This document shows positions 13,585 through 15,951 of a stretch of DNA of 15,951 nucleotides, piece after piece; the first letter of the stretch is position 1, and the number at the start of each line of letters is the position of its first letter. Made by a program: the position numbers and the translations under genes. Under the pieces are notes generated by a model. That model had not been told where the DNA came from. It ran no database searches and was given only the letters and a program-made list of their open reading frames with translations. Source of the stretch: Thermococcus sp. (GTDB lineage Archaea > Methanobacteriota_B > Thermococci > Thermococcales > Thermococcaceae); NCBI GenBank assembly GCA_027023165.1, contig JALVWX010000039.1:1-15951 (forward strand), read 5' to 3'.

Positions 13585-14391
13585 ATGAATGTGACGGTGC
13601 TGTACGAAAATCACTCGGGCTTCAAAAAGGGCCTTCTGGGAGCGCACGGCTTCTCCGCGCTCGTTGAGCACGATGGGATACGGGTTCTCGTCGACACCGG
13701 GACTGAGGGAGGAATACTCCTCAGAAACATGGAGCAGCTTGGAATTACGCCCGATTCGATAGACTACGTCTTCCTGACACATGGACACTACGACCACACC
13801 GGTGGTCTTAAGGCACTCCTTGAGGCCAGGATGGAGCCTGTGAAGATAATCGCGCATCCCGGGATTTTCAGAAAACGGGTGGCCCTAAAGCCGCATCTGC
13901 GGGACATAGGAATCCCATTTGATAGGGAGGAGCTTGAGGCGCTCGGTGCTGAGTTCATCCTCAAAGAGGCGCCCTTTCAGTTCGCCCCTGGTTTCTGGAG
14001 TTCCGGTGAGATAAACAGGATGACCTGGGATAGGGCCGTGGGCTACGCTGAGGAGAACGGGAGGCTCGTAAAGGATGCGGTTCCCGATGATATCGCCCTC
14101 GTGGTGGACCTCGGCGGGGGAACTGTAGTCATAACCGGCTGCGGCCACTCTGGAGTTCTCAACATAGCCTGGCACGCGGAGGATCTCCTTGGAAAACCAG
14201 TTAAAGCCCTCATCGGCGGCCTTCATCTCATTGGAGCAGGTGAAGAACTCCTGGAAGACGTCGTAGAGAACATCTCGGCCAAGCGCATCTACGCGGGACA
14301 CTGCACAGGCATCGATTCCTACGCGTATCTGCGAGGGAAGCTGGGAGAGCGGATGGGGTCGCTTCACGTAGGGAAGTCCTTCGAAATCTAG
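13585..14391 (+). CDS. Metallo-beta-lactamase-fold hydrolase (COG1237 type)
   Basis: A 268-residue metal-dependent hydrolase. The HxHxDH motif is THGHYDH at 65-71 (H66, H68, D70, H71), with further metal ligands H188 in GCGHSG and H239 in YAGHCTG; GGLHL at 211-215 is a family-specific block. The N-terminal VLYENHSGFKKGL with VLVDTG at 34-39 is characteristic of the COG1237 group, whose members include the dihydropterin-ribofuranosylaminobenzene-phosphate synthase of methanopterin biosynthesis. That does not prove the same reaction here. The sequence between 80 and 165 is the usual insertion that covers the active site. I chose the ATG at 13585; a GTG at 13576 would add three residues, and the ribosome binding site is weak for either, so the message may be nearly leaderless. 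Confidence 0.9.
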   Translation: MNVTVLYENHSGFKKGLLGAHGFSALVEHDGIRVLVDTGTEGGILLRNMEQLGITPDSIDYVFLTHGHYDHTGGLKALLEARMEPVKIIAHPGIFRKRVALKPHLRDIGIPFDREELEALGAEFILKEAPFQFAPGFWSSGEINRMTWDRAVGYAEENGRLVKDAVPDDIALVVDLGGGTVVITGCGHSGVLNIAWHAEDLLGKPVKALIGGLHLIGAGEELLEDVVENISAKRIYAGHCTGIDSYAYLRGKLGERMGSLHVGKSFEI

Positions 14392-14395
14392 CGAT

Positions 14396-14409
14396 ACTTT
14401 TTTATATTT
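14396..14409 (+). promoter_or_regulatory. T-run terminator and TATA box in one element
   Basis: ACTTTTTTATATTTC begins five bases after the stop of the hydrolase gene. The six-T run could end that transcript, while TTTATATTT is a good TATA box about 45 bases before the GTG at 14449, predicting transcription near 14430 and a leader with the GGGGGTGG binding site. Confidence 0.5.
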
Positions 14410-14448
14410 CCGCACCGTTTTAGTTCAGGAAACAAAGGGGGTGGAAAC

Positions 14449-14649
14449 GTGAGCTTCAACAAGGTGTTGAACAGATACGAGGGGCTTTTCGGAAAGCTGG
14501 GAATCCTGCTCGTGGTGGTGTTCCTGCTCATGATACTTGCCGGACTGACCGACTCATCCAGCGCCGGTAGGATAATGTCCATGATTCTGTTCTTTATAGT
14601 GCTGCTGGCTTCCCTTATAGGATACGAGGTTAGCAAGTCCCTCGACTAA
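14449..14649 (+). CDS. Small two-helix membrane protein, 66 residues
   Basis: A short but convincing gene. A GTG start follows GGGGGTGG (14438-14445) at good spacing, and a TATA element lies upstream. The product has a charged N terminus (SFNKVLNRYEGLFGK), a membrane helix at about 18-33, a short polar turn (GLTDSSSAGR) and a second helix at about 42-59, ending in YEVSKSLD. The loop is only about ten residues, so it is a helical hairpin with both ends on the same side. I do not recognise a family. Neighbours, a metallohydrolase before and a NOG-type GTPase after, give no clear hint, and it has its own promoter. Confidence 0.75.
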   Translation: MSFNKVLNRYEGLFGKLGILLVVVFLLMILAGLTDSSSAGRIMSMILFFIVLLASLIGYEVSKSLD

Positions 14650-14651
14650 AT

Positions 14652-14690
14652 AGGTTTTTAAACTCCCTTTTCCCCTCTTCTCCTGCGAGA
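14652..14690 (+). promoter_or_regulatory. Promoter of the NOG1-like GTPase gene, overlapping T-rich end of the small gene
   Basis: AGGTTTTTAAACTCCC at 14652-14667 holds a TATA-like TTTTTAAA about 60 bases before the ATG at 14717. It is followed by pyrimidine-rich CCTTTTCCCCTCTTCTCC, which may terminate the small membrane-protein transcript. Confidence 0.4.
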
Positions 14691-14716
14691 TTAAACGAGT
14701 TAACTGAGGTGAGATC

Positions 14717-15796
14717 ATGAGGAACCCATTTGAGAAGATGCCAACGGTTCTTACTGCTGACGAACTCATAGATAAGGCATTCAGGAGGGCCGAAAAGGCC
14801 GCCTCGGCATTCACCCCCAGAGGCGGTCCGAGGGCGAAAGCGAGGCAGAGGGAAGAGCTTCGCGTTAGGACGGTTTCCAACGTCGTAAGGGACAACCTTC
14901 GGAAGCTCCTAGACAGAACGCCGGGTGTTTCCGAACTGCCGGAGTTCTACCGCGAGCTGGTGGACACCCTCGTCGACCGCGACCAGTTCCACCGCTCCCT
15001 AGCCAGGGTCAACTGGGCGGTGAAGACGATAAGAAACCTCGAGCAGCGCTACGCCGAGAAGATACGCTACTCCAGAGACCCGGATGAGATCGCAAGGCTC
15101 AGGAGGGGGTTCTACGGTCGCGTCGCGGACGTGCTGAAGGACGTAGCTGATGATCTCGAGTACCTCAACCAGGCTAGAAACGTCCTAAAAGACCTTCCAG
15201 TTGTCGATTTGGGGCTTCCTACCGTGGTCATAGCCGGCCACCCGAACGTGGGCAAGAGCACGCTCCTGAGGGCGTTAACCAACGCGAAGCCCGAGGTCGC
15301 GAGCTATCCCTTCACCACAAAGGGCATAAACGTCGGCCAGTTCGAGGAGCACCACCTCAAATATCAGGTCATCGACACGCCTGGCCTTCTCGACAGGCCG
15401 CTCAGCGAGAGGAACGAGGTTGAGAGGCAGGCGATCCTCGCTCTGAAGCACCTCGGCAAGGTCGTCGTCTACATCTTCGACCCGAGCGAGTACTGCGGCT
15501 ACCCGATAGAGGAGCAGATACACCTCTTCGAGGAAATCCACCGCGAGTTCGGAGAGTTCCCGTTCATAGTGGTGCTCAACAAGGTGGACATAGCGGACGA
15601 GGAGAAGATAAGGGCCGTCGAGGAGTTCGTTAAGGCTAAGGGTCTCGAACCGCTGAGGATTTCAGCTCTCAACGGGGAGGGGCTGGAAGAGCTAAAGCGG
15701 CGCGTCATCGAGCTGGTCAAGCCGATGGTCGAGGAGCAGGCTAGGAAGATTATGGAGAGGGAACTCAGGAAGTACAGGGAGGAGCTTGAGCTTTGA
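14717..15796 (+). CDS. NOG1-like GTPase (TRAFAC, Obg-related)
   Basis: A 359-residue GTP-binding protein. The N-terminal helical part (1-165), with TVLTADELIDKAFRRAEKAA and SLARVNWAVKTI, matches the NOG1 N-terminal helical domain. The G domain follows: G1 GHPNVGKST at 174-182, switch region with FTTKGINVGQF at 199-209, G3 DTPG at 220-223, G4 NKVD at 288-291 and G5 SAL at 316-318. In eukaryotes NOG1 acts in late maturation of the large ribosomal subunit. Archaeal forms are shorter, lacking the long C-terminal tail, and probably act on 50S assembly, which is inference. GAGGTGAGATC precedes the ATG. The protein ends in a charged helix (EEQARKIMERELRKYREELEL). It is a single-gene unit with a clear T-run terminator. 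Confidence 0.95.
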   Translation: MRNPFEKMPTVLTADELIDKAFRRAEKAASAFTPRGGPRAKARQREELRVRTVSNVVRDNLRKLLDRTPGVSELPEFYRELVDTLVDRDQFHRSLARVNWAVKTIRNLEQRYAEKIRYSRDPDEIARLRRGFYGRVADVLKDVADDLEYLNQARNVLKDLPVVDLGLPTVVIAGHPNVGKSTLLRALTNAKPEVASYPFTTKGINVGQFEEHHLKYQVIDTPGLLDRPLSERNEVERQAILALKHLGKVVVYIFDPSEYCGYPIEEQIHLFEEIHREFGEFPFIVVLNKVDIADEEKIRAVEEFVKAKGLEPLRISALNGEGLEELKRRVIELVKPMVEEQARKIMERELRKYREELEL

Positions 15797-15809
15797 CTTT
15801 TTTTCTTTC
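15797..15809 (+). terminator. T-run terminator after the NOG1-like gene
   Basis: CTTTTTTTCTTTC directly follows the TGA stop, a typical archaeal oligo-T terminator. The remaining bases to 15951 contain GTTAAC-type repeats and no gene that I can support. Confidence 0.65.
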
Positions 15810-15951
15810 GTCAACTTACCGTTAACTTTTCTCCCTTTACACTGTTAACGACGGATGGGAAACGGCACCTTATTTGGGGAGAACCACAAAAACCTAACGA
15901 AATTTCAGAAAAGAGACTTCAAAAGTTGAAGAAGGATCAGGCGCTCTCTTC

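Noticed and set aside
13585..14391. Assignment of the MBL-fold protein to methanopterin biosynthesis
   Set aside because: The family resemblance is at COG level only; the organism type indicated here is not a methanogen and the specific substrate cannot be read from the sequence.
15855..15929. Short plus-strand frame of 24 codons after the NOG1-like gene
   Set aside because: No ribosome binding site, no promoter and no protein-like composition.
15905..15949. Possible C-terminal end of a minus-strand gene entering from the right (frame reading RERLILLQLLKSLF then stop)
   Set aside because: Only 14 codons are visible, and another frame on the same strand also stays open for 18 codons, so neither can be supported without more sequence.

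Overview
The window looks like a piece of a hyperthermophilic euryarchaeal chromosome of the order Thermococcales (Thermococcus or Pyrococcus type). The reasons are a moderately GC-rich, tightly packed gene layout, BRE/TATA-type promoters (purine-rich stretch followed by TTTAAA/TTTATA) 25-35 bases upstream of starts, GGAGGTGA-type ribosome binding sites, GTG and ATG starts, T-run terminators, a CCA-encoding tRNA gene, and archaeal proteins such as Hjc, a TET-type M42 aminopeptidase, type II methionine aminopeptidase, archaeal GlmU and archaeal NOG-type GTPase. Species cannot be fixed from the sequence alone. I see no insertion sequence, CRISPR array, integrase or phage gene, and no gene-free stretch over 300 bases; the longest gaps are about 140-155 bases.

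Layout. 1-971 (minus): a gamma-class carbonic-anhydrase-like protein followed by cis-prenyltransferase (uppS, cut by the left edge). A shared TATA element at 1003-1011 divides this pair from 1043-2972 (plus): Holliday junction resolvase hjc overlapping a secreted, sequon-rich, membrane-anchored beta-sandwich protein. 3053-4090 (plus): M42 aminopeptidase. 4232-5585 (plus): a CYTH-domain protein and a helical-repeat protein in tandem, the latter overlapping tail-to-tail with a minus-strand pair (5539-7877), an ECF-type ABC ATPase and a TrkH potassium transporter. 7972-8859 (plus): methionine aminopeptidase. 8966-9051 (minus): tRNA-Ser(CGA). 9190-10365 (plus): four CBS domains fused to a domain that looks like ribosome hibernation factor HPF. 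10358-13529 (minus): a tightly overlapping three-gene operon, UppP-like membrane protein, GlmU-like bifunctional enzyme, 7TM-DUF835 protein. 13585-14391 (plus): metallo-beta-lactamase-fold hydrolase. 14449-14649 (plus): 66-residue double-spanning membrane protein. 14717-15796 (plus): NOG1-like GTPase. The last 155 bases hold a terminator and a few GTTAAC repeats.

How genes work together. uppS, the UppP-like protein and GlmU touch the same area of biology, polyprenyl-phosphate carriers and N-acetyl amino sugars for protein N-glycosylation and surface glycans, although they lie in separate operons. Hjc acts in recombination, the methionine and M42 aminopeptidases in protein maturation and peptide turnover, and the CBS-HPF protein and NOG GTPase probably at the ribosome. 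The most interesting points are the UppP-like protein that has lost every catalytic residue, the CBS-HPF fusion, the ABC ATPase translationally coupled to TrkH, and the 7TM-DUF835 sensor-like protein.
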